DNA of 64,000 nt from Nocardiopsis_B sediminis (GCF_042650565.1 NZ_JBHSBH010000001.1:72487-136486); one strand, 5' to 3'. Positions 17,803-26,454 are shown, numbered from the stretch's first letter. A program made the numbers and translations. Notes: generated from the sequence alone by a model not told the origin.

Positions 17803-17880
17803 CGTTTCGGAGTTCCGAGCGGCCATCTCCGGGTAGTCGGGCACCTCATGATGCGACAAACGGGGGAAAAAGGGGACAAC

Positions 17881-19179
17881 GTGTTCGTCTTGGGACTGGA
17901 CGAGCACAACCGCGCCATCCTCGACAGCCTCCCGCGCGCGTCCGACTACCGCTTCCATCCGCTCCTGGACATGGACCGGCTCCAGGGCGACACGATCGAC
18001 CTGCCGGATCTGCTGGACGCCGCGCGCGCCCGGCTCGACGCCTTCGACGGCACCGTCGACGCCATCATCGGCTTCTGGGACTTCCCCGTCAGCACGCTGG
18101 TGCCCATCCTGTGCTCCGAACGGGGCCTGCCGGCGTCGTCGCTGCGGTCCGTGGTCACCTGCGAGCACAAGTACTGGAGCCGGCTGGAGCAGGCCGCGGT
18201 CATCGACGAGGTGCCCGCCTTCGCCGCCATCGACTTCTCGGCCCGGCGCCCACCGAACCACCTGAGGTACCCGCTGTGGCTCAAGCCGGTGAAGTCGTTC
18301 TCCTCCATCCTGGCCTTCCGCGTCACCGACGACGAGCAGTTCCGCGACGCGCTCGCCCAGATCCGCGAGGGCAGCGGGCGCCTGGGCGAGCCCTTCGAGT
18401 TCGTGCTCGACCGGGTGGACCTGCCCGAGGAGGTCGCCGCCGCCGGCGGGTCGGCGTGCCTGGCCGAGGAGGAGGCGTGCGGCCGGCAGCTGACCGTCGA
18501 GGGCTACGTGTGGCGGGGCGAGCCCGTGGTCTACGGGATCGTGGACTCGCTGACCTACCCCGGCACCTCGTGCTTCCTGCGCTACCAGTACCCCTCCTGC
18601 GTGCCGCAGGACGTGCAGGAGAAGCTGGGCGACCTCAGCCGGCGGGTGATCCGCCGCATCGGGCTGGACTCGGTCACGTTCAACATCGAGTACTTCTGGA
18701 ACGACGAGACCGGAGACATCCGCCTGCTGGAGGTCAACCCGCGGCACTCGCAGTCCCACGCCCGGATGCTCGCCCACGTCGACGGCGCGCCCAACCACGA
18801 GCCGCTGATCCGGCTGGCCCTGGGCCGCGAACCGGAGCTGACGCACGGCGCGGGCGAGTACGCGGTCGCGGCCAAGTGGTTCCTGCGCCGGTTCACCGAC
18901 GGGATCGTGCGGTCGGTGCCCACCCGGGAGGACATCGCACGCATGGAACGCGAAATACCGGGGACGACCGTGAAGATCGCGGTCAAGGACGGCGACCACC
19001 TGTCCGACCTGCATGGACAGGACAGCTACAGCTACGAGCTCGCGCAGGTGTTCGTCGCCGGCGACGACACCGAGGAGCTGCGGCGCACCTACGAGCGGTG
19101 CGTGGAGCGGCTCCCGTTCCGGATCGACGACATCCCCGGCGACGGGGAGGCCGAGTGCGCCCAGAGGACGACCCACTGA
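17881..19179 (+). CDS. ATP-grasp ligase-like protein
   Basis: 432 residues. The N terminus (MFVLGLDEHNRAIL) and the following alternating region look like the pre-ATP-grasp domain. The ATP-grasp core has a lysine-containing strand (YPLWLKPVKSFSSILAF, ~130), VEGYVWRGEPVVYG (~200) and the metal-binding end motif LLEVNPRHSQSH (~285). Such enzymes activate a carboxylate as acyl phosphate and join it to an amine, thiol or other nucleophile. GTG 17881 is chosen because AGGGGAC lies six bases upstream; in-frame ATGs at 17848 and 17851 are less well placed. It is 16 bp upstream of a CocE-like hydrolase, forming a two-gene operon, so both enzymes probably act on one small-molecule or peptide route. 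Substrate unknown. Confidence 0.82.
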   Translation: MFVLGLDEHNRAILDSLPRASDYRFHPLLDMDRLQGDTIDLPDLLDAARARLDAFDGTVDAIIGFWDFPVSTLVPILCSERGLPASSLRSVVTCEHKYWSRLEQAAVIDEVPAFAAIDFSARRPPNHLRYPLWLKPVKSFSSILAFRVTDDEQFRDALAQIREGSGRLGEPFEFVLDRVDLPEEVAAAGGSACLAEEEACGRQLTVEGYVWRGEPVVYGIVDSLTYPGTSCFLRYQYPSCVPQDVQEKLGDLSRRVIRRIGLDSVTFNIEYFWNDETGDIRLLEVNPRHSQSHARMLAHVDGAPNHEPLIRLALGREPELTHGAGEYAVAAKWFLRRFTDGIVRSVPTREDIARMEREIPGTTVKIAVKDGDHLSDLHGQDSYSYELAQVFVAGDDTEELRRTYERCVERLPFRIDDIPGDGEAECAQRTTH

Positions 19180-19195
19180 AAGGGGAGGGACACCC

Positions 19196-21223
19196 ATGCG
19201 CATCGTGACGTCCCTGCCGCACAAGGTACGCGAGGACGAAGTCGTCTGGATCCCGATGTCGGACGGCACCCGGCTGGCCGCCCGCATCTGGCGGCCCGAG
19301 TCCTCCGACGAGGAGCCGGTCCCCGCCGTGCTGGAGCTCATCCCCTACCGGCGGCGCGACCTCACCGCCCAGCGCGACTCCATCCACCACCCCTACATGG
19401 CCGGCCACGGCTACGCCTGCGCGCGGGTCGACCTGCGCGGCAGCGGGGACTCCGAGGGGGTCCTCCAGGACGAGTACCTGGAGCAGGAGCTCATCGACGC
19501 CGAGGAGGTGCTGGCCTGGCTGGCCGGCCAGCCCTGGTGCAGCGGGCGGACGGCGATGATGGGGATCTCCTGGGGCGGGTTCAACGCCCTCCAGGTGGCC
19601 GCCCGGCGGCCCGAGAGCCTGGGCGCGATCATCACCGTCTGCTCCACCGACGACCGCTACGCCGACGACGTCCACTACATGGGCGGCTGCCTGCTCAGCG
19701 ACAACCTCTCGTGGGCCTCCACCATGTTCGCCTACACCTCCTGCCCGCCCGACCCCGAGGTGGTGGGCGACAAGTGGCGGCGGATGTGGCACGAGCGCAT
19801 CGACCACAGCGGGCTGTGGCTCGACACCTGGCTGCGCCACCAGCGGCGCGACGAGTTCTGGCGGCACGGCTCGGTGTGCGAGGACATCTCCGCGATCGAG
19901 GTGCCCGTGCTGGCCGTGAGCGGGTGGGCCGACGGCTACTCCAACGCCGTGTTCCGGCTGATGGAGTCGCTGAAGGTGCCCCGGCTCGGGCTCATCGGGC
20001 CGTGGTCGCACAAGTACCCGCACCTGGGCGTCCCGGGTCCGGCGATCGGCTTCGTGCAGCAGTGCGTGCGGTGGTGGGACCGCTGGCTCAAAGACATCGA
20101 GAACGACGTCATGGACGAGCCGATGCTGCGCAGCTGGATGCAGGAGAGCATGCCGCCCTCCACCGCCTATGAGGAGCGGCCCGGCCGGTGGGTCGGCGAG
20201 CCGTCGTGGCCCTCCCCGCACATCGTCGAGGAGCGCCGCCCGCTGATGGCCAACCACCTCGCCCGGCCCGGCGCGGACGTGCCGCCCGCGGAGGCCACGG
20301 TCCTGTCCCCGCTGACCGTCGGCCAGTTCGCCGGGAAGTGGTGCTCCTACAACGCCCCGCCCGACCTGCCCTATGACCAGCGGGAGGAGGACGGCGGCTC
20401 GCTGGTGTTCGACAGCGAGGTGCTGGCCGAGCGCACCGAGATCCTGGGCGCCCCGCTGCTGAACCTGGAGTTCACCTGCGACCGGCCGGTGGCCATGGTG
20501 GCGGTCCGGCTCTCCGACGTCGACCAGCAGGGCAAGGCCACCCGGGTCACCTACGGGCTGCTCAACCTCACCCACGCCAAGTGCCACTCCCTGCCCGAGC
20601 GCCTGGTGCCGGGGCGGCGCTACCGCGTGACGGTGGCCATGAACGGCGTGGCGCAGGCGTTCCCGCCGGGGCACAAGCTGCGGGTGTCGATCTCGACGTC
20701 GTACTGGCCGCTGGCCTGGCCCCCGCCGGAACCCGCCCAGCTGCGGGTCTTCCTGGAGGGCGCGACCGAGCTGATCCTGCCGATCCGCCCGTGCCAGAAG
20801 GGCGACCGCGTCTCAGAGCGCCCCTTCGACCCCCCGGAGGGCACTCAGCCGCTGACCACCACCCAGGTCGCCCCCGGCGAGCACCGCTGGTGGGTGGAGC
20901 GCGACCTCGTCGACTACGGCTCCTCCCTCAACGTGGTCAAGGACCTGGGAACGGTCCGCTTCGACGACATCGACCTCACCGTCACCCGCCGCTCCACGGA
21001 GACCTACCACGCCCAGGGCGACGACTTCACATCGGCCCGGGGCCGCACCGAATGGCGCATGCGCTTCCAACGCGGCGACTGGGACGCGGAAACGGTCACG
21101 ACGACGGTCCTGTCGTCGACGACGACCGAGTTCCTCCTCCACGCGACCCTGGACGCCTACGAGAACGGGGTGCGGGTGTCGTCGCGGACGTGGAACAACA
21201 CCATTCCGCGGGACGGGGTGTGA
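19196..21223 (+). CDS. CocE/NonD-family hydrolase (X-Pro dipeptidyl-peptidase-like)
   Basis: 675 residues. The alpha/beta hydrolase core holds the nucleophile Ser125 in MMGISWGGFNALQVA. The Asp is in VSGWADGYSNAVF and the His in GPWSHKYPHLG. From about residue 370 a beta-rich jelly-roll domain typical of the family follows (EILGAPLLNLEFTCDRPVAMVAVRLSDV ... FPPGHKLRVSISTSYWP). Relatives are acyl esterases, amino-acid ester hydrolases and X-Pro peptidases. No signal peptide is seen, so it is probably cytoplasmic. AGGGGAGGGA precedes ATG 19196. Pairing with an ATP-grasp enzyme suggests trimming or release of a ligated product, an inference from context. Confidence 0.88.
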   Translation: MRIVTSLPHKVREDEVVWIPMSDGTRLAARIWRPESSDEEPVPAVLELIPYRRRDLTAQRDSIHHPYMAGHGYACARVDLRGSGDSEGVLQDEYLEQELIDAEEVLAWLAGQPWCSGRTAMMGISWGGFNALQVAARRPESLGAIITVCSTDDRYADDVHYMGGCLLSDNLSWASTMFAYTSCPPDPEVVGDKWRRMWHERIDHSGLWLDTWLRHQRRDEFWRHGSVCEDISAIEVPVLAVSGWADGYSNAVFRLMESLKVPRLGLIGPWSHKYPHLGVPGPAIGFVQQCVRWWDRWLKDIENDVMDEPMLRSWMQESMPPSTAYEERPGRWVGEPSWPSPHIVEERRPLMANHLARPGADVPPAEATVLSPLTVGQFAGKWCSYNAPPDLPYDQREEDGGSLVFDSEVLAERTEILGAPLLNLEFTCDRPVAMVAVRLSDVDQQGKATRVTYGLLNLTHAKCHSLPERLVPGRRYRVTVAMNGVAQAFPPGHKLRVSISTSYWPLAWPPPEPAQLRVFLEGATELILPIRPCQKGDRVSERPFDPPEGTQPLTTTQVAPGEHRWWVERDLVDYGSSLNVVKDLGTVRFDDIDLTVTRRSTETYHAQGDDFTSARGRTEWRMRFQRGDWDAETVTTTVLSSTTTEFLLHATLDAYENGVRVSSRTWNNTIPRDGV

Positions 21224-21269
21224 CCCGGGAGGGGGCGGCAGGCCGGTCCCTCACTCGGACCCTCTCGCT

Positions 21270-21645
21270 TCATCGGTCGCCCGCACCCGGGCCCTCGGCC
21301 AGGCGGTTGTTCCGCTCGATTTCCGCGATGTAGGTCTCGGCCCAGTTGCGCAGCGCGGCGAGCGGGCCCTCAAGTGAGCGGCCGAGGTCGGTGAGCCGGT
21401 AGTGGACGCCGGGCGGCACGGTCGGTTCCACGCGGCGGGCCACCAGGCCATCGCGCACCAGGCTCTGGAGGGTGACCGACAGCATCTTCTGCGAGATACC
21501 GGGCATGCGGCGCCGCAACTCGGCGAACCGGACCTCGTCGGGGGCCGCCCCCGCCAGTACCTTGACCGCCATCGAGGTCCATTTGGTACCGATCCGGTCG
21601 AGCAACCGGCGGGTCGGGCACTTCGGGGAGAGCAGGTCTCCGCGC
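21270..21645 (-). pseudogene. HxlR-family regulator with lost 5' end
   Basis: The winged-helix HxlR domain is readable (SPKCPTRRLLDRIGTKWT ... RFAELRRRMPGISQKMLSVTL ... DGLVARRVEPTVPPGVHYRLT), ending in a normal C terminus. The first available start is TTG 21605, inside the conserved core (LDRIGTKW), with no ribosome site. The conserved Cys segment just upstream is coded but has no start codon in frame. At about 21645 the HxlR-like sequence stops and the opposite strand becomes the interior of a hydrolase gene. The 5' end and promoter appear deleted. It could still be made from an unusual start, which cannot be ruled out. Confidence 0.6.
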
Positions 21646-21650
21646 CGGGA

Positions 21651-22028
21651 CGCGTTCCGCTCATCGACTGGTTCCTGCGCAGCGGCACGCTGGGCGAGGG
21701 CGTGCGGCCTGCGCTGCGCGACGCCTTCGTAGCGGCCTACACCGGACGCGAGGCGCTGCGGTGCGCGTTCTCCTACTACCGGGCATTGCCGGAGAGCTCA
21801 GCGCAGATCGCGACGGCCGTGGCGGCGGCCCGCCTGACCGTGCCGACCCTGGCGATCGGTGCACACCCCGTCGGCGCCGCATTGGAGCGGCAACTCCGGC
21901 CGATCTCCGACGATCTCACCGGTCACATCATCCAGGACTGCGGCCACATCATCCCGCTGCACCGGCCGCGCGAGCTGCTCGCGGTACTGACTCCCTTCCT
22001 GGCCGCTCCCATCCGGCGGACCGCGTAG
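21651..22028 (+). pseudogene. C-terminal fragment of an alpha/beta hydrolase
   Basis: About 125 residues matching the cap region and C-terminal part of epoxide-hydrolase-like enzymes (LIDWFLRSGTLGEGVRPALRDA, then FSYYRALPESSAQIA). The catalytic His lies in DCGHIIPLHRPREL. The first half, with the nucleophile, is missing. The frame runs 5' into sequence that is the HxlR gene on the other strand, with no start of its own. A divergent hxlR/hydrolase pair probably lost its shared promoter and both 5' ends in one deletion. Confidence 0.65.
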
Positions 22029-22180
22029 CTCCCGTCTCCACCCGGAAGGGGTAGGTCCCGCCTACGGTGAACGCGTCGTGGATCGGCATGATGAGCGAGG
22101 TCCCCCCGCACGAGCCCCCGGGATGTCGGACCCTGCTGCGACGATGTCCGCGATCTGTCGACCACTGAAGGAGTCCACCC

Positions 22181-22786
22181 ATGACCCTCGTCCCGCCTTC
22201 GACCGTCACGGAGTGGCACGCCTTCCTCAAGCGCTACAGCCTGGAGTTCCTGGGGTCGGAGTTCCTGCATGCGATAGAGGCGGACGGCAGACGCGATCCC
22301 TTTGTGAGCGAGGCACAGCGGAGCGCCGAATGGCTCGGCTTCGAACCGGCGGGTGAGGAAGAGATCCTCGCCGCCGAGCAGCGGCTCGGGGTGCGGCTGC
22401 CGCCGACCTACCGCAACTTCCTGCTGACCAGCAACGGCTGGAAGATGCTCTCCTATGCGGTCGATGCCTTCCCGGTGACCGACATCGGGTGGTTCCCCGA
22501 TGTGGATCCGATGCTCTTCGAAGTCTGGTCGGATCCTGATGTGATCGACATCAACGACGAGGAGGACCGGGCGCGGGTGCGGCTGCTGGAGCGGTCCCTG
22601 CTGATCGCGAGCGACAACGGCGGAAGCGGACACTACCTGCTGCTCGCCGACAGCGTCGCCGAGAACGGGGAGTGGACCGCGTATCAGTGGTGGACCGGCG
22701 ATGGTGGCGATATCGAGCCCTGCGGCGACTTCGCCGCTCTGGTGGTCGAGCTGTGGGAGGAGGAGCATGCCCGAAAGGATCGGTGA
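22181..22786 (+). CDS. SMI1/KNR4-family protein
   Basis: 201 residues with the SMI1/KNR4 (SUKH) pattern: GEEEILAAEQRLGVRLPPTYRNFLLTSNGW (residues ~63-95), a central acidic stretch and a C-terminal strand/helix. In bacteria this fold often serves as an immunity protein against secreted or contact-dependent toxins, or as a polymorphic-toxin neighbour; it also occurs alone. No toxin gene is adjacent. GAAGGAG lies ten bases before the ATG. Surrounding genes are fragments, so the region looks rearranged. Confidence 0.8.
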   Translation: MTLVPPSTVTEWHAFLKRYSLEFLGSEFLHAIEADGRRDPFVSEAQRSAEWLGFEPAGEEEILAAEQRLGVRLPPTYRNFLLTSNGWKMLSYAVDAFPVTDIGWFPDVDPMLFEVWSDPDVIDINDEEDRARVRLLERSLLIASDNGGSGHYLLLADSVAENGEWTAYQWWTGDGGDIEPCGDFAALVVELWEEEHARKDR

Positions 22787-22828
22787 CCTGCCCCCTCAGG
22801 GCGAAGACGACTCACCGCTCGGCGGGCA

Positions 22829-23080
22829 TCAGGGCAGTTCGGATTCGAGGCGGCGCTGTAGCTCGCTGAGGGTCTCGCGTGCGAGGTCGAGCCTTTCCGG
22901 GTCCAGGCCTTCGGTGGTGCGGAGGGCCAGCCGGGTGTAGGCCGCCTGCATCCTGCGCAAGGCGGCGCGGCCGGTCGCGGTGACTTCGAGCAGTTTGGCC
23001 CGCTGGTGCGCGGGGTTGGGCCGATAGCAGGCGAGCTCGTCCTCGACGAGCAAGTCGGCGACGCGCTCGACCTGACGACT
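22829..23080 (-). pseudogene. MarR-family regulator, C-terminal fragment
   Basis: About 80 residues of a MarR winged helix: the end of the recognition helix and the wing (VERVADLLVEDELACYRPNPAHQRAKLLEVTATG), then the C-terminal dimer helices (RAALRRMQAAYTRLAL ... LSELQRRLESELP). The N-terminal dimer helices and first half of the HTH are missing. Upstream, the open frame continues into unrelated basic sequence that looks like the end of an IS element. It is no longer a working repressor. Confidence 0.7.
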
Positions 23081-23200
23081 CCCCTGCCTGAAGGCGGGGA
23101 TTCCGCCCGGCCTTGCGGCCGTGCGCCCCTCGCGGAGCTTCTTCGCGGCCTGGTAGCTCTGGGAGCCGGGCCGGCCCTTGGGCGGACGGCGCCGGGGCCC
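23081..23200 (-). mobile_element. Relic of an IS200/IS605-like (tnpB) right end
   Basis: On the minus strand a short frame (QAAKKLREGRTAARPGGIPA) runs into a CCCCGCC-TTCA-GGCAGGGG hairpin (23081-23099). That hairpin and its GAATCCCCGCC context look like those at the right ends of tnpB-carrying IS200/IS605 elements. No transposase body is left. The relic abuts the MarR fragment exactly where MarR homology stops. The IS assignment rests on recalled end motifs and needs a database match. Confidence 0.4.
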
Positions 23201-23208
23201 ACACCTGG

Positions 23209-23239
23209 TTGACCTTGACCGTACTTGAGGTTGCATGCT
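23209..23239 (+). promoter_or_regulatory. MerR-type promoter with 19-bp spacer
   Basis: TTGACC (23209-23214), a 19-bp spacer containing the imperfect dyad ACCTTGA/TTGAGGT, and CATGCT (23234-23239) match the overlong-spacer promoters controlled by MerR/SoxR-family activators. It is positioned to drive the oxidoreductase starting at 23295. No MerR gene is present in the window. Confidence 0.5.
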
Positions 23240-23294
23240 CGCGGTGTCCGCGTCAGCGGATCGGCGATGTGCGAACGGTACGGAAGGGAACACC

Positions 23295-24194
23295 ATGACG
23301 ACGACCTCAACCGGAGGCCCCAGTGGCGCGGTCGGGCAGGTCTCCGTGCTCGGGCTGGGTGACATGGGGTCGGCGATCGCCAAGGCGTTCGTCGACCGCG
23401 GGTATCGCACAACGGTCTGGAACCGGACCGCGAGCAAGAGCGCGCCGTTGGTCGACGCCGGCGCCACTGCGGCCGCGACGGCGGCGGAGGCCGTGGCGGC
23501 GAGCCCGCTCGTCGTGGTCTGCCTGCTCGACGGCAAAGCGGTCGACGAGGTACTGGGGTACGTCGATGCCGCGGTCGCAGGCAAGGTGCTGGTCAACCTC
23601 ACGAGCGGGTCCCCCGGCCAGGCGCGGGCCAACGAGCGCTGGGCGGGTGAACGGGGCGCCGAATACCTCGATGGCAAGATCATGGGCGATCCGCCCTATG
23701 TGGGCACGCCCCGCATCATGTTCCCGTTCAGCGGGTCCCGCCGAGCGTTCGACGCCCATGATTCGACGTTGCGGGAGTTGGGCAGCGTCACCTACCACGG
23801 CGAGGACGCCGGCTTGGCCGCCGTGGAGTTCATGGCCCAGGTCGCGGTCGGCTACGAGTTGCTCATCGGCTATCTCCACACGCTCAGGCTGGTCCAGGCG
23901 GAGGGGGTCGACGTGGTGGAGTTCACCGAGCGTATCGCCGGATCGGTGGCCGCCTACCCGCCGTTGTTGACCCAGATGGGGAAGGCGGTCAAGAACGGCT
24001 ACTACCCGCCGGATCTGGGCCCGCTCAGCGTCCAGGCTGCGTTGATGGACGACATGATCGGCCACCGCGAGTCCATCGGTGTGGAAGCCGTGCGGATGCG
24101 GGAGGTCAAGGAACTGATGGATCGCCGGATCGCCGACGGCCACGGCGGACAGGGATTCTCCAGCCTGTTCGAGTTGCTGGCGAGAGGACGGTGA
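23295..24194 (+). CDS. Imine-reductase / beta-hydroxyacid-dehydrogenase-like NAD(P) oxidoreductase
   Basis: 299 residues. A Rossmann motif stands near the N terminus (VSVLGLGDMGSAIAKAFVDRGYRTTVWNRT). The Arg after the second strand suggests NADPH use. VNLTSGSPGQARANERWAGERGAEYLDGKIM and the helical C-terminal domain (VGYELLIGYLHTLRLVQAEGVD) match actinobacterial imine reductases rather than 3-hydroxyisobutyrate dehydrogenase, where a catalytic Lys would be expected. GGAAGGGAA lies just before ATG 23295. The upstream promoter looks MerR-regulated. It would reduce cyclic imines or ketones; the natural substrate is unknown. Confidence 0.85.
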   Translation: MTTTSTGGPSGAVGQVSVLGLGDMGSAIAKAFVDRGYRTTVWNRTASKSAPLVDAGATAAATAAEAVAASPLVVVCLLDGKAVDEVLGYVDAAVAGKVLVNLTSGSPGQARANERWAGERGAEYLDGKIMGDPPYVGTPRIMFPFSGSRRAFDAHDSTLRELGSVTYHGEDAGLAAVEFMAQVAVGYELLIGYLHTLRLVQAEGVDVVEFTERIAGSVAAYPPLLTQMGKAVKNGYYPPDLGPLSVQAALMDDMIGHRESIGVEAVRMREVKELMDRRIADGHGGQGFSSLFELLARGR

Positions 24195-24221
24195 CCCCTG
24201 CCGCCCCCGGAGGCGGCTCTC

Positions 24222-24917
24222 CTACTCCCCCTCGTCCTCCGGGTGGTCGATGCGGTCGTGGTAGGTGCGGCGGGTGCGTTCGGTGTGGTCGCGCATGAGG
24301 CGGGCGGCCTCGTCCTCTTTGCGGGCGGCTATCGCGTCGATGATGAGGGCGTGTTCGTGCCAGGACGCCATTCCGCGGGCGCGGGCGATGGGGGCGTAGT
24401 ACCAGCGGACGCGGCGGTCGACCTGGGCGGCGAGTTCGGCCAGGACGGTGTTGCCCGATGCCCGGATGACGCCGCGGTGGAAGTCGGCGTTGGCGGTCAC
24501 CACGGCGTCGACGTCGTCGGCGCCGACCGCGTCGGCTCCGGCGCGGCACAGTTCGCGCAGGAGGGCGATTTCGGGGTCGCCGGCGTTGCGGGCGGCCAGC
24601 CGGGCCGATTCGGTCTCCAGGAGGGCGCGGACGGCGAGGAGCTGGTCGGCCTCGCTCTCGGTGGGGGTGTGCACGAAGGCGCCGTAGCCGGGCCGCAGGT
24701 CGACCCATCCTTCGTTGTTGAGCCGTTGCAGGGCCTCCCGGACGGGCTGGCGGGAGACTCCGAGCCGTTCGGCGAGTTCGCTCTCGACCAGGTGGCGGCC
24801 GGGCGGGAGTTCTCGGGTGATGATCAGATCGAGGATCGCCTCGTAGACGGCTTCGCGCAGCGGCACGGGCCGCTGCACCCGCCCGGCCACCGCGGCCTTC
24901 AACGGCTGTGAGGTCAT
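24222..24917 (-). CDS. GntR-family (FCD/VanR-FadR type) regulator, proposed controller of the FDH locus
   Basis: 231 residues from ATG 24917, which has GGAG eight bases upstream; GTG 24926 would add three residues. The winged HTH is at residues ~20-85 (LREAVYEAILDLIITRELPPGRHL ... LGVSRQPVREALQRLNNEGWVDL). An FCD ligand domain follows, with the metal-binding Asp/His set visible in NADFHRGVI and SWHEHALIIDAI. It is divergent from the PanE-like gene. A 13-bp palindrome lies in front of its own gene, and ATACTGTA-type sites overlap three promoters of the following locus. It is therefore probably the local repressor, sensing a small carboxylate. Confidence 0.88.
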   Translation of the reverse strand: MTSQPLKAAVAGRVQRPVPLREAVYEAILDLIITRELPPGRHLVESELAERLGVSRQPVREALQRLNNEGWVDLRPGYGAFVHTPTESEADQLLAVRALLETESARLAARNAGDPEIALLRELCRAGADAVGADDVDAVVTANADFHRGVIRASGNTVLAELAAQVDRRVRWYYAPIARARGMASWHEHALIIDAIAARKEDEAARLMRDHTERTRRTYHDRIDHPEDEGE

Positions 24918-24952
24918 GAGCGTCACTCCGGGGTCCGTCCGTCATGGATGGT

Positions 24953-24965
24953 GTAGACAGTCTAC
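24953..24965. promoter_or_regulatory. GntR operator candidate (own gene)
   Basis: GTAGAC-A-GTCTAC is a perfect 13-bp palindrome 36 bp upstream of the GntR start, sharing the TGTAGACA core with the site at 26478. It suits autoregulation. Confidence 0.55.
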
Positions 24966-25186
24966 GAAATCCCACGGCTTTCTCAGCCCCGGCACGCCGC
25001 GCAGTTCGGGCGCCGCGGCCGCGGGCTCCGCTGGCGGCGGAGTCCCGCGGCCCGCGCGGGCGGTGACCAGCGGCATCCCCGCGGAGCCCCCACCCCCGGC
25101 GGCCGGGGGCCGCGGATCCGGTGAGAAGAACCGGAGAACTTCCCGTTCCCACCAGGTCGCACGTTCCTTCTCCGTCGAAAGTGCCA

Positions 25187-25223
25187 CTGACACGACCACT
25201 CGTGCTTAGCATACTGTATACAA
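25187..25223 (+). promoter_or_regulatory. Promoter with overlapping GntR-type operator (PanE-like gene)
   Basis: CTGACA (25187-25192), 17-bp spacer and CATACT (25210-25215) form a sigma-70-like promoter. ATACTGTATACAA (25211-25223) begins inside the -10 box. A bound FCD-type GntR protein would block transcription. The same CATACTGTA block recurs at 26477 and 28820. Confidence 0.6.
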
Positions 25224-25252
25224 CTTCCGTCCCCCGAGAGAAGGGAGCGCTC

Positions 25253-26299
25253 ATGCGCATAGCCGTTCTGGGCGCCGGCGCTATCGGCGCCTACGCGGGT
25301 GCGGCACTGCACCGCGGCGGGGCCGACGTCCACCTCATCGCCCGCGGAGCCCACCTGGAGGCGCTGCGCGCCGACGGTGTCCGGGTGCTCAGCCCGCGCG
25401 GCGACTTCACCGCACGTCCGCACGCCACCTCCGACCCGGCCGAGGTCGGGCCGGTCGACTACATCTTCCTCGGCCTCAAGGCCCAGCACTACGCCGACGC
25501 CGGCGCGATGCTGCGCCCGCTGATGGGCCCCGCGACCGCCGTCGTGGCCGCCCAGAACGGCATCCCCTGGTGGTACTTCCACGGCGTCGGCGGCCCGCTC
25601 GCCGACCGGCGCGTGGAGACGGTCGACCCGGGCGGGTCGGTCAGCCGGGCGATCCCCGTGGAGCGCGCCATCGGCTGTGTCGTCTACGCCGCGACGGAGA
25701 TCGCCGGCCCCGGCGTGATCCGGCACATGGAGGGGACCCGGTTTTCCATCGGGGAGCCCACCGGGGAGGTCTCCGACCGCTGCCGCGCGTTCAGCGAGGC
25801 GATGATCGCGGGCGGCCTCAAGTGCCCCATCGAGCCCGATATCCGCGAGGACGTCTGGGTGAAGCTGATGGGCAACATCACCTTCAACCCGCTCAGCGCC
25901 CTGACCCGCTCGACCATGGCCCAGATCTGCGGCGACCGGTCCACCCGCGCGCTCGCGCGGGCCATGATGACGGAGACGCTGGAGGTGGCCGCCCGGCTGG
26001 GCATCCGCCCCGGGATCTCCATCGAGCGCCGGCTGGCCGGAGCGGAGCGCGCCGGCGACCACCGCACCTCGACGCTGCACGATGTCGAGCGCGGCCGGCC
26101 CATGGAGCTGGACGTGATCCTGACGGCCGTGGTGGAGCTGGCCGACCTGACCGGGGCCGAAGTGCCCACCCTGCGATCGGTGGACGCGGTGGCGCGGCTG
26201 CTCAACCAGCGGCTGATCGACGGGACGGCGGCTCCGGCCGCGGCTGCCGCGGCTTCACCGGCGGCCGCGCACGCCGGGGCCGGCACGCCGGCGGCCTGA
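25253..26299 (+). CDS. Ketopantoate-reductase-like (PanE/ApbA) NADP oxidoreductase
   Basis: 348 residues. The Rossmann start MRIAVLGAGAIGAYAGAALHRGG and the ApbA segment (DYIFLGLKAQHYADA) are clear. The C-terminal helical domain contains the expected lysine in VWVKLMGNITFNPLSAL and the late LDVI segment with E/D residues. The C-terminal ~25 residues are an Ala-rich tail. Classical PanE reduces 2-dehydropantoate for CoA synthesis. Placement under a GntR operator beside formate dehydrogenase suggests a catabolic paralogue acting on another 2-keto or 2-hydroxy acid, which is inference. GAGAAGGGAG precedes ATG 25253. Probably a single-gene transcript, since the next gene has its own promoter. Confidence 0.85.
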   Translation: MRIAVLGAGAIGAYAGAALHRGGADVHLIARGAHLEALRADGVRVLSPRGDFTARPHATSDPAEVGPVDYIFLGLKAQHYADAGAMLRPLMGPATAVVAAQNGIPWWYFHGVGGPLADRRVETVDPGGSVSRAIPVERAIGCVVYAATEIAGPGVIRHMEGTRFSIGEPTGEVSDRCRAFSEAMIAGGLKCPIEPDIREDVWVKLMGNITFNPLSALTRSTMAQICGDRSTRALARAMMTETLEVAARLGIRPGISIERRLAGAERAGDHRTSTLHDVERGRPMELDVILTAVVELADLTGAEVPTLRSVDAVARLLNQRLIDGTAAPAAAAAASPAAAHAGAGTPAA

Positions 26300-26454
26300 G
26301 CGGCGCCCGGGGGCGGCGGGGGCCGGGACGGCCGGCGGAATCCGGCGCGGCGGCCCCTCTCGGGTACGGCGCCGTGCGACGCTGGAGGCCCCGCCGTCCC
26401 CGCCGCCGGGCCGGTCCGCTCCGCCCGCCGGTCCGCACGCCGCGCCGGGCGGCC

